A stretch of 8,846 nucleotides of DNA from an uncultured Angelakisella sp. (GTDB taxonomy: Bacteria; Bacillota; Clostridia; Oscillospirales; Ruminococcaceae). Made by a program: the position numbers and the translations under genes. The DNA lies in assembly GCA_937914895.1 (NCBI GenBank), contig CALGIL010000029.1, positions 1 to 8,846 of the forward strand, in the 5' to 3' direction. Under the pieces are notes generated by a model. That model searched no databases. It was not told the DNA's origin and was given only the letters and a program-made list of their open reading frames with translations. Positions 1 through 5,423 of this stretch are shown here, one piece after another; the stretch's first letter is position 1, and every line of letters begins with the position of its first letter.

Positions 1-25
1 CCGGGGGTTTCCCCCGGCGGGTTTT
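1..25 (+). terminator. Possible terminator of an upstream gene
   Basis: A perfect 7-bp GC stem (ccggggg 1-7, cccccgg 11-17) with a 3-nt loop is followed by cggg and then only four T (22-25). The T-tract is short and set back from the stem, so this is a weak candidate. The gene it would serve lies outside the window. Confidence 0.3.
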
Positions 26-26
26 G

Positions 27-50
27 CCACTTTTGCCCGGTCAAAAGTGG
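27..50. repeat. Perfect 9-bp inverted repeat
   Basis: The arms ccacttttg (27-35) and caaaagtgg (42-50) pair perfectly around a 6-nt loop. No T-tract follows, so it does not look like an ordinary terminator. Function unknown. Confidence 0.6.
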
Positions 51-118
51 GGAAAAGTTACCTCGGTTACAAAGCATGGCAATAAAAAGAAGCACCCCGT
101 GGGGCCTCTCCGGTAATC

Positions 119-155
119 TTTGCTTACTTTCCATTGCCGGAAAGTAACAAGCAAA
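119..155. repeat. Bulged inverted repeat, 14 bp
   Basis: The outer arms tttgct (119-124) and agcaaa (150-155) and the inner arms tactttcc (125-132) and ggaaagta (139-146) pair around a 6-nt loop, with a 3-nt bulge at 147-149. The motif (cttactttcc ... ggaaagtaa) is rich in A/T compared with the surroundings. It could be part of a small non-autonomous repeat or an RNA structure; neither can be shown from this window. Confidence 0.5.
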
Positions 156-246
156 AGCCGGCCCCCGCCACGACCGGGGCGGACAACAGAAGGCCTATAT
201 CCATGGGGCCCCGCCGGAGGGCAAAGAGGGTTTGGGGAATTGATAA

Positions 247-275
247 TTGCCTTTTGCCTGCCCCATTGCTATAAT
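247..275 (+). promoter_or_regulatory. SigmaA-type promoter of the MATE gene
   Basis: The -35 box TTGCCT (247-252) and perfect -10 box TATAAT (270-275) are separated by 17 bp. A TGC just before the -10 makes it an extended -10 promoter. Transcription would start near 282, leaving a leader of about 40 nt before the MATE start codon. Confidence 0.7.
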
Positions 276-320
276 GGGAGAGCTGTTTTTAGATTGATAT
301 AACCTGAAAGGGGGACGGGA

Positions 321-1823
321 ATGATGGCACGGCCGTCCGTCAATGTGCTGCACCTGGGCAAAACGCCCACCCGGACCGTTTTAAAGCTGGCCTGGCCCAC
401 TATTTTGGAGCAGATCGCCTTTACGGTGCTGCAATTTACCGACACCGCCATGGTGGGGGCTCTGGGGGCCGCCTACTCGGCGGCGGTGGGCATTTCCTCC
501 CCCTTTTTCTGGATGGTCAACGGCCTTATCGGGGCCGCCAGCACCGGGTTTTCCATCCAGGTGGCCCAGGCCGTCGGCGCGGGGGACCACCCCAAGGCCC
601 AGCGGGTGCTGCAGCACTCCTTTGTGGTCTGCCTGGGCATTGGCGGACTGGCCTGTGCCGCCTGCTTCGGCTTTTCCTTCTTCTTTCCCGCCCTTATGGG
701 CGCCCAGCCGGAGGTGCTGCCCATGGCCCGGGATTACATGATGGTGCTCAGTCTGTCCACCCTCTTCAATGCCTTCGAGATGTCCTCCTCGTCCTCCCTG
801 CGGTGCATGGGCAACACAAGGGCGCCCATGGCGGCCAATCTGGTGGCCATTGTCCTTAACATCGGGGTCAACTATCTGCTGATTTTTCCCACCCACACCG
901 TTACCCTGGGCGGCGGCAGCTTTACCGTCTGGGGCGCGGGGATGGGCGTGGCCGGGGCGGCCTGGGGCACCACCGTCTCCATCGGGGTGGCGGGCATCCT
1001 GGTATTTCTGCCGCTGATTTCCAAAAACAACCCCCTGCGCCTGGTGCTGGACCGGCAGCTGCTGCAATTTGAACGCCCCGTCCTGGACGCCGCCCTGCGG
1101 CTGGGGGTTCCGGTGGCCCTGGAGCGGGGCGTCACCTCCCTGGGGCAGATCTTCTTTCTGCGCATCGTCAGCAGCCTGGGCACCGTGGCGGTGGCGGCCC
1201 ACCACATCGCCGTCTCGGCCGAGGGCCTGTCCTATCTGCCCGCCTTTGGATTTTCGGTATCCGCCACCACCCTGGTGGGCCAGGCGGTGGGCGCAAACCT
1301 GCCCCAGGAATCCAAGCGCTTCGGCAACATCTCGGCCCGGCTGGGCCTCTTTTGCATGACCTTCACCGGGGTCATCCTGTTTGTCTTTTCGGACGGGCTG
1401 ATGTCCCTTTTTACCCCGGACGCCGCGGTTATCGCCCTGGGGGGACAGGTGCTGCGGGTGGTGGCCTTTGCCCAGCCCATGCAGGCTTTTTCCATCATCT
1501 ACTCCGGGGCTCTGCGGGGGGCGGGCAATTCCCGCTGGCCCTTTTACATCAGCCTTGTGGGGGTCTGGGGCATTCGGCTGGTGCTGGGCTGCCTGTTTGT
1601 TTTTGTACTGCACCTGGGCCTTGCGGGCGCGTGGCTGGCCATGCTCATCGATCTCTGCTTCCGGGGGGTGGCCTCCTGGAAGCAGAGATCGATGAGCCTG
1701 GCGGCGCTTTGCCCGGGGCGGCTGGATGCCCATGGAGAAGGGGGCCGCCCAGGCGCCTCCGGTGGATGTTTAGCCTGCGCCCCGGGGGCGGCGCCCATGG
1801 TGGAAATGCCCTGGGTTTTATGA
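321..1823 (+). CDS. MATE family efflux transporter, C-terminus frameshifted
   Basis: Integral membrane exporter of the MATE family, which uses a sodium or proton gradient to expel cationic drugs, metabolites or toxins. The protein is a chain of hydrophobic helices with MATE-typical N-terminal features: LAWPTILEQ at residues 23-31 and DTAMVGALG at 41-49. A site AAAGGGGG (307-314) suits either of two adjacent ATGs, 321 or 324. Normal coding holds up to RGVAS (about residue 452). There a 22-nt inverted insertion (1678-1699) shifts the frame. The present reading ends in a roughly 48-residue Gly/Pro/Cys-rich tail unlike the family. Without the insertion the frame would continue SWRRFARGGWMP and stop at TAG 1771-1773, giving about 476 residues and the basic W-x-R-F-x-x-G-x-W ending common in MATE proteins. 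All predicted membrane helices precede the break, so the transporter may still work. The family is certain; the substrate is not predictable. Confidence 0.92.
   Translation: MMARPSVNVLHLGKTPTRTVLKLAWPTILEQIAFTVLQFTDTAMVGALGAAYSAAVGISSPFFWMVNGLIGAASTGFSIQVAQAVGAGDHPKAQRVLQHSFVVCLGIGGLACAACFGFSFFFPALMGAQPEVLPMARDYMMVLSLSTLFNAFEMSSSSSLRCMGNTRAPMAANLVAIVLNIGVNYLLIFPTHTVTLGGGSFTVWGAGMGVAGAAWGTTVSIGVAGILVFLPLISKNNPLRLVLDRQLLQFERPVLDAALRLGVPVALERGVTSLGQIFFLRIVSSLGTVAVAAHHIAVSAEGLSYLPAFGFSVSATTLVGQAVGANLPQESKRFGNISARLGLFCMTFTGVILFVFSDGLMSLFTPDAAVIALGGQVLRVVAFAQPMQAFSIIYSGALRGAGNSRWPFYISLVGVWGIRLVLGCLFVFVLHLGLAGAWLAMLIDLCFRGVASWKQRSMSLAALCPGRLDAHGEGGRPGASGGCLACAPGAAPMVEMPWVL
1643..1697. repeat. Perfect 20-bp inverted repeat in the MATE gene
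   Basis: The left arm 1643-1662 is the exact reverse complement of the right arm 1678-1697. The 15 bases between them also pair almost fully (1664-1668 with 1672-1676, including one G-T), leaving a 3-nt tip. Beyond the arms, 1638-1641 pairs with 1699-1702 after one mismatch. The right arm lies inside the 22-nt segment that breaks the MATE frame, and the flanks share a 3-nt direct repeat, cct (1675-1677 and 1697-1699). This is best explained as a snap-back copying event, biological or technical, rather than a terminator: no T-tract follows. Confidence 0.85.
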
Positions 1824-1829
1824 TAGAAT
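1801..1829 (+). promoter_or_regulatory. Candidate promoter of the flavodoxin-HAD pair
   Basis: TGGAAA (1801-1806) lies 17 bp before TAGAAT (1824-1829), with an extended -10 TGA at 1821-1823. The stretch TTTATGaTAGAATA closely resembles TTTATGcTATACTA at the SRP RNA promoter and TTTATGtTATACTA at the MBOAT promoter in this window. This supports it despite the poor -35 box. Confidence 0.5.
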
Positions 1830-1875
1830 AACCCCATCTGCCGGATGTCATATTTTTTGCTGGGGGTGCGTTTTG

Positions 1876-2478
1876 TTGAAATCGCCACACATTGCCGTGG
1901 TGTTCCACAGTGTCTGCGGCAACACCTTTCTGCTGGCGGAGCAGTACCGCCAAAGCTTTGAAAAGCTGGGGGCCAAAGTCTCGTTTTTCCGGCTGTTTGA
2001 CCCCAACTACGCCGTCACCGGGGACGCCTTTCCCGGCTCCCGGGCATATAAGGAGGCCATCACTTCGGTGGAGCTGCTGGAAAGCCCCGCCCGGGTGCTG
2101 GACTGCGACGCCCTGTTTTTAGGATCGCCCACCTACTTTGGCAACGTGTCCGCCCCGGTAAAAGCCTTTATGGACAGCTTTGTGGACCACTGGGTGGAGG
2201 CGCGGCTGGCCGGCAAGTGGTTTGGGGGCTTTGCCACCGCGGGCACCCCCTACGGCGGGGCGGATATGTGCCTGCTGGCGCTGAATCTGTTTGCCCAGCA
2301 CATGGGGATGGTCACCGTCTCGGTGCCCTCCACCGTCACCGGCAGCGTCCAGCCCGCCTACGGCATCGCCCACTACTCCGGGGACCTGTCCGACCGGCGG
2401 CCCGGCGCCGGGGAGGCGGAGGCCGTGGCCTCCTACTGCGCCCACGTCATGGCGCTGATGACCGGGAGGAAGAGCTGA
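1876..2478 (+). CDS. Flavodoxin-fold NAD(P)H-dependent oxidoreductase
   Basis: Predicted cytosolic FMN-binding protein of about 200 residues in the flavodoxin/WrbA-type family, which usually reduces quinones or other small acceptors with NAD(P)H. The N-terminal beta strand IAVVFHS leads into the FMN-phosphate loop S-x-x-GNT at residues 12-17. GSPTYFGN (83-90), followed by SAPVKAFMD, is the second flavin-binding loop typical of this family. There is no signal peptide or membrane segment. The start is TTG: two TTG codons occur at 1873 and 1876, and a G-rich site (1862-1866) is better spaced for 1876. There is no ATG before the first beta strand. The stop TGA overlaps the ATG of the HAD gene by one base, so the two are probably translationally coupled. 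WrbA-like quinone reductase is a fair guess, but the exact substrate cannot be told. Confidence 0.85.
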   Translation: MKSPHIAVVFHSVCGNTFLLAEQYRQSFEKLGAKVSFFRLFDPNYAVTGDAFPGSRAYKEAITSVELLESPARVLDCDALFLGSPTYFGNVSAPVKAFMDSFVDHWVEARLAGKWFGGFATAGTPYGGADMCLLALNLFAQHMGMVTVSVPSTVTGSVQPAYGIAHYSGDLSDRRPGAGEAEAVASYCAHVMALMTGRKS

Positions 2479-3161
2479 TGGGGAAAGATTATCGCTGTGT
2501 GATCTTCGATTTGGACGGCACCCTGGTGGATACCTCGCCGGGGATTTTACAGGCCCTGCGCCAGGTGGAGGCCGAGGAGGGTCTGGCCCCCCTGCCCGAC
2601 GGGGAGGCCCAGCGGTTTATCGGTCCGCCGCTTTTGGAATCCATGATGCGGTATTACCGGGTGGACGAGGCCCGGGGCCTTGCCCTCATTGGGCGCTACC
2701 GGGAAATTTACCGCGCGGACGACATGGGTTTTCGCAGGGCGGAGGTCTACCCGCTGGTGGGGGAGATTCTGGACCTTTTGCACCGGCGGGGCGCGGCGGT
2801 GGCGGTGGCCACCCTTAAGCAGGTCTGGATGGCCCGGCGCACCCTGGAGCTCCACGGTCTTCTGGACCGGTTTGACATGATCGTCGGCTGTCCGCCGGAG
2901 GGGGACCGGTCCGGCGCCCCCAAAACCAAGGGGGAGCAGATCACCTACATCCTGGAACAGCAGGGCATTCCCCCCGGGGCCGCCGTGATGATCGGCGACA
3001 GCCCCTACGACGGCGTGGGCGCGGGGGAGGCGGGGGTGGACTTTGCGGCCCAGCTGTACGGCTACGGTTTTTCCCACGACCCGGAGCCGGGGGAGTACCC
3101 CGTGGCCTTTTCGGCCCGGACGCCGGAGGAGCTGTACACCTTCCTCCGGGAGAATATTTAG
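2478..3161 (+). CDS. HAD superfamily hydrolase, phosphoglycolate phosphatase-like
   Basis: Cytosolic phosphatase of the haloacid dehalogenase superfamily, Gph-like subgroup, 227 residues. All four HAD motifs are visible. Motif I is FDLDGT, with nucleophile D11 and acid/base D13. Motif II is T112 in VAVATLK. The motif III lysine is K149 or K151 in APKTKGEQ. Motif IV is IGDSPYD, with magnesium ligands D174 and D178. The helical cap between residues about 18 and 85 marks the C1 type. ATG 2478 is chosen because it directly precedes motif I, has GGGAGGAAG at 2464-2472, and overlaps the preceding stop (TGATG). A longer frame upstream runs through the flavodoxin gene and is a shadow. The family removes phosphate from small metabolites such as 2-phosphoglycolate or nucleotides; the actual substrate is unknown. 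Confidence 0.9.
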   Translation: MGKDYRCVIFDLDGTLVDTSPGILQALRQVEAEEGLAPLPDGEAQRFIGPPLLESMMRYYRVDEARGLALIGRYREIYRADDMGFRRAEVYPLVGEILDLLHRRGAAVAVATLKQVWMARRTLELHGLLDRFDMIVGCPPEGDRSGAPKTKGEQITYILEQQGIPPGAAVMIGDSPYDGVGAGEAGVDFAAQLYGYGFSHDPEPGEYPVAFSARTPEELYTFLRENI

Positions 3162-3227
3162 GGTGCGGCGTCCAATACTATTCCCACGGATGCAGGAATT
3201 TGGCAAAAATCCGCCACCGGATAAGCA

Positions 3228-3247
3228 GGGCCCCCGCGGCGGGGCCC
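3228..3247. repeat. Strong GC hairpin without T-tract
   Basis: The arms gggcccc (3228-3234) and ggggccc (3241-3247) form a perfect 7-bp stem with a 6-nt loop between the HAD gene and the lipoprotein frame. Neither strand carries a T-tract on its 3' side, so it is not a standard intrinsic terminator. It could attenuate or protect the transcript. The rest of the 114-nt gap (3162-3275) shows no clear promoter. Confidence 0.5.
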
Positions 3248-3275
3248 AAACCATAGGGAATGAGGTATTTGACTG

Positions 3276-3404
3276 ATGCTGAAAAAAATAACCACCCTGG
3301 CCCTGGCGCTGACCATGGTCCTTGCCATGGCGGCCTGCGGCAATGCCCCCGGCGGCGAGGCCCCGGCCGGCCCCACCCTGAAGGATGGGGTGACCCTGCA
3401 GTGA
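3276..3404 (+). pseudogene. Lipoprotein signal peptide fragment, N-terminal part of split DUF4358 gene
   Basis: A 42-codon frame encodes a textbook lipoprotein leader: basic start MLKK, hydrophobic core ALALTMVLAM, and lipobox MAAC with the lipidated cysteine at residue 21. A Gly/Pro/Ala-rich spacer follows and the frame ends at TGA 3402-3404 after DGVTLQ. A weak ribosome site (gagg, near 3262) lies about 10 nt before the ATG. A free lipopeptide this short is improbable. DUF4358 proteins normally carry exactly such a leader, and the DUF4358 domain begins a few bases downstream in another frame. I therefore read this as the severed N-terminus of that gene. It could still be expressed as a tiny lipopeptide. 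Confidence 0.7.
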
Positions 3405-3444
3405 GCATATGGTCCAATATGACAATTTCACATGTTTAATTGAG
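3402..3444. other. AT-rich patch separating the two halves of the lipoprotein gene
   Basis: These 43 bases are only about one third G+C (14 of 43 by my count), against clearly GC-rich coding sequence on both sides. The patch begins and ends with the same 4 bases (tgag, 3402-3405 and 3441-3444). It contains short inverted repeats: catat/atatg at 3406-3421 and caatt/aattg at 3423-3442. It sits exactly where the lipoprotein reading frame stops and the DUF4358 frame begins. It may be a small insertion or remnant; its origin is unknown. Confidence 0.5.
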
Positions 3445-3858
3445 GGAATTGTGGACGACGTCACCGCCCAATATCCGGTGGCCATGGCCGCCCCCCTGGA
3501 TGACCAGCTGATGACCGATATGCTGGAGATTAACCTGGACGACGTGGAGGAATACGCCGGCAGCATGGGGATGTCCATTACCACCGCCGACAACTTTTTT
3601 GCCATTCGCGCAAAGCCCGGCAAGACGGAGGCCGTCCAGACCGCCCTGGAGGCAAGGCTGGACTATGTCCGCAAGTCCTTTGAGCAGTATCTGCCCCTGC
3701 CCCGGGAAAAAGCCAACGCCGGCAAGGTGCTGACCATCGGCGACTACGTTTTTCTCATCATCCTGGGCAAGGACGATGTGGAGGACCTGGATACCTACGA
3801 TTTTTCCGCCGACGTGTCCGCCGTTGAGACCCAGATAAACACCTATTTCAACCAGTAA
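3409..3858 (+). CDS. DUF4358 domain protein, detached from its lipoprotein leader
   Basis: 149 residues matching, by eye, the DUF4358 family of secreted Clostridia lipoproteins of unknown function. The first recognisable family segment is IVDDVTAQYPVAM. It is followed by an acidic stretch ending EINLDDVEEYAG, a mid-domain segment ADNFFAIRAKPGKTEAVQ, the helix ALEARLDYVRKSFEQYLP, and a final strand GDYVFLIILG. Family members are anchored outside the cytoplasmic membrane. This frame has no signal sequence, and its ATG at 3409 lacks a well-spaced ribosome site. It lies 4 nt after the stop of the lipoprotein leader (3276-3404), so reinitiation is possible. The N-terminal MVQYDNFTCL falls in the AT-rich patch and does not look like the family. 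The likely state is a gene broken by a frameshifting insertion. Function of the domain is not known. Confidence 0.75.
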   Translation: MVQYDNFTCLIEGIVDDVTAQYPVAMAAPLDDQLMTDMLEINLDDVEEYAGSMGMSITTADNFFAIRAKPGKTEAVQTALEARLDYVRKSFEQYLPLPREKANAGKVLTIGDYVFLIILGKDDVEDLDTYDFSADVSAVETQINTYFNQ

Positions 3859-3870
3859 GCGCCCAGGCGG

Positions 3871-3904
3871 AAAGGAGGGGGAGGGAGCACCCTCCTCCTT
3901 TTTT
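3871..3904 (+). terminator. Intrinsic terminator after the DUF4358 gene
   Basis: The stem gaggg (3881-3885)/ccctc (3890-3894) with loop agca is extended by aaggag (3872-3877)/ctcctt (3895-3900) across a ggg bulge. Six T (3899-3904) follow. It lies 13 nt after the stop codon and just before the next promoter. Confidence 0.8.
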
Positions 3905-3912
3905 CTGCCATG

Positions 3913-3941
3913 GTGGCATTTTTTCGGCTTTATGTTATACT
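3913..3941 (+). promoter_or_regulatory. Promoter of the MBOAT-DHHW operon
   Basis: GTGGCA (3913-3918, 4 of 6 to TTGACA) lies 17 bp before TATACT (3936-3941), with an extended -10 TGT at 3933-3935. Transcription should start near 3948, giving a leader of about 70 nt before the MBOAT gene in which I see no recognisable riboswitch. Confidence 0.65.
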
Positions 3942-4016
3942 ATTAGGGACCTTCCGGGGCTTCGGGGAATCCCGACCAAGCTCCGGGGGCAAGACACCGC
4001 CGAAAGGGGTACATCC

Positions 4017-5399
4017 ATGGTCTTCAGCAGCATCCTGTTTTTATTTCGATTCCTGCCCATTGTGCTGGGGCTGTATTTCCTCGTCCCCGCCAAACTGAAG
4101 AATCTGTACCTCCTTGTTGTCAGCCTGATTTTTTATTCCTGGGGCGAGGTGCGGTACTTTCCCATTATGATCTATTCCATCCTGCTGGACTACACCGCCT
4201 CCAACGGCATCGACCGCTGGGGAAAGGACAACCCCCGGACCCGCAAGGCCTTTTTGCTGCTGTCGGTGGTGGGCAACCTGGGGGTGTTGGGCTTTTTTAA
4301 GTACAGCGACTTCCTCATCGGCAACTTAAACGCCGTCTTTGGCACTCAGCTCCCCCTGCTCAACCTGCCCCTGCCCCTGGGCATCAGCTTTTACACCTTT
4401 CAAACCATGTCCTATACCATCGACGTCTACCGGGGCAAAATCCCCGCCGACCGCAACATCATCGACCTGGGGGCCTATGTGGTGCTGTTCCCCCAGCTGA
4501 TTGCCGGGCCCATTGTGCGGTACACCGACGTCCAGCGGGAACTGAAGGTCCGCCGCATCGACCTGGGCCAGATCCAGGACGGCGTGGAGGTGTTTATCTG
4601 CGGCCTGGGGCGCAAGGTGCTTATCGCCAACAACGTGGGCGCCCTGTGGACCCAGGTGTCCGCCATGAACTTCCAGCTCATCTCCACCCCCCTTGCATGG
4701 CTGGGGCTGCTGGCCTATTTCTTCCAGATCTACTTCGACTTTTCCGGCTACTCCCAAATGGCCATCGGCCTTGGCAAGATGCTGGGGTTCGAGTTCCCCC
4801 AAAACTTTGACCACCCCTATACCTCCAAAAGCATCACCGAGTTCTGGCGGCGCTGGCACATGACCCTGGGGTCCTGGTTTCGGGAGTACCTCTACTTTCC
4901 CCTGGGGGGCAGCCGCTGCTCCTTTCCCCGGCAGGTATTCAACCTTTTTGTGGTGTGGGCGGCCACCGGACTTTGGCACGGCGCCAGCTGGAACTTTGTG
5001 CTGTGGGGCCTTTACTTCTTTGTGTTTTTGGTGCTGGAAAAGGCCTTCCTTTTAAAGCACCTGAACAAAAGCCGGGTGTGGAGCCACGTGTATCTTGTCT
5101 TTTTGGTGATGATCAGCTGGGCGCTGTTTGCCATCACCGACTTTGCGGCCCTGGGACGGTTTTTGTCCGCCCTGTTTGTCTATCAGGCTGGCGGCGGGTG
5201 GGTCTACTTCTTGCGCAATTACGGCGTCACCTTTGCCATTGCGGCGGTCTGCTGCACCCCCGCCCTGGAAAATCTGGCCAAACGGTACGGGCAGAAGTAC
5301 CGCCTTCTGCGGTACGGGGCCATGGCGGCGGTGTTCCTGCTGTCGGTGGCCTGTTTGGTGGACGCCACCTACAACCCCTTCCTCTACTTCCGGTTCTGA
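4017..5399 (+). CDS. MBOAT family O-acyltransferase (AlgI/DltB-like)
   Basis: Polytopic membrane acyltransferase of 460 residues, a normal length for bacterial AlgI-like MBOAT proteins. It begins with LYFLVPAKLKNLYLLVVSLIFY-type helices. The family signatures are clear: FWRRWHMTLGSWFREYLYFPLGGS, with H281, and LWHGASWNFVLWG, with the catalytic H321. Such proteins take an acyl group, usually acetyl, from a cytoplasmic donor and pass it through the membrane to an extracytoplasmic partner that modifies a polysaccharide, teichoic acid or peptidoglycan. AAAGGGG ends about 8 nt before ATG 4017. The DHHW gene follows after only 24 nt, the classic pairing for glycan O-acetylation. No glycan synthesis genes are in view, so the polymer modified is unknown. 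A dlt role is unlikely, because dltA and dltC are absent. Confidence 0.93.
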   Translation: MVFSSILFLFRFLPIVLGLYFLVPAKLKNLYLLVVSLIFYSWGEVRYFPIMIYSILLDYTASNGIDRWGKDNPRTRKAFLLLSVVGNLGVLGFFKYSDFLIGNLNAVFGTQLPLLNLPLPLGISFYTFQTMSYTIDVYRGKIPADRNIIDLGAYVVLFPQLIAGPIVRYTDVQRELKVRRIDLGQIQDGVEVFICGLGRKVLIANNVGALWTQVSAMNFQLISTPLAWLGLLAYFFQIYFDFSGYSQMAIGLGKMLGFEFPQNFDHPYTSKSITEFWRRWHMTLGSWFREYLYFPLGGSRCSFPRQVFNLFVVWAATGLWHGASWNFVLWGLYFFVFLVLEKAFLLKHLNKSRVWSHVYLVFLVMISWALFAITDFAALGRFLSALFVYQAGGGWVYFLRNYGVTFAIAAVCCTPALENLAKRYGQKYRLLRYGAMAAVFLLSVACLVDATYNPFLYFRF

Positions 5400-5423
5400 T
5401 TTTTTGAAAGGAGCGTGCCGGCC

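Larger units (their letters stand above)
1..246. other. Gene-free, hairpin-rich intergenic region
   Basis: No convincing coding frame is present. The region starts with a 7-bp GC hairpin (1-17, loop ttt) and a short T-run at 22-25, which could be the terminator of a gene lying to the left. Two further hairpins at 27-50 and 119-155 are described separately. Smaller ones include a ccccgtgggg palindrome at 95-104 and gcccc/ggggc arms around 161-180. The short reading frame at 120-302 crosses these hairpins and the downstream promoter, so it is not counted as a gene. The mix of several hairpins within 250 bases resembles a small dispersed intergenic element, but one window cannot show that it is repeated in the genome. 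Confidence 0.55.

Noticed and set aside
120..302. 60-codon plus-strand frame before the MATE gene
   Set aside because: It spans the 119-155 hairpin and the 247-275 promoter, has no ribosome site, and its composition is not protein-like.
1638..1702. MATE hairpin read as a transcription terminator or attenuator
   Set aside because: The stem is long and strong but lies inside coding sequence without a following T-tract. The restored C-terminal frame explains it better as an inverted insertion.
381..1733. 450-codon open frame on the minus strand opposite the MATE gene
   Set aside because: It is rich in Gly, His, Gln and Pro with no membrane or domain pattern, has no ribosome site, and mirrors a clear MATE gene. 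Long antisense frames are expected in GC-rich coding DNA.
2217..2477. N-terminal extension of the HAD gene into the flavodoxin gene
   Set aside because: The extra 87 residues are Arg/Gly-rich out-of-frame translation of the flavodoxin gene. The HAD fold starts immediately after ATG 2478, which has a proper ribosome site.
4326..4979. 217-codon minus-strand frame opposite the MBOAT gene
   Set aside because: It is dominated by Gly/His/Pro/Gln with no recognisable fold and no start signal, and it fully overlaps a strongly supported MBOAT gene.
5415..5423. GTG 5415 as the start of the DHHW protein
   Set aside because: It lies 1 nt after the AAAGGAG site, too close for initiation; ATG 5424 has normal spacing and begins the signal anchor.
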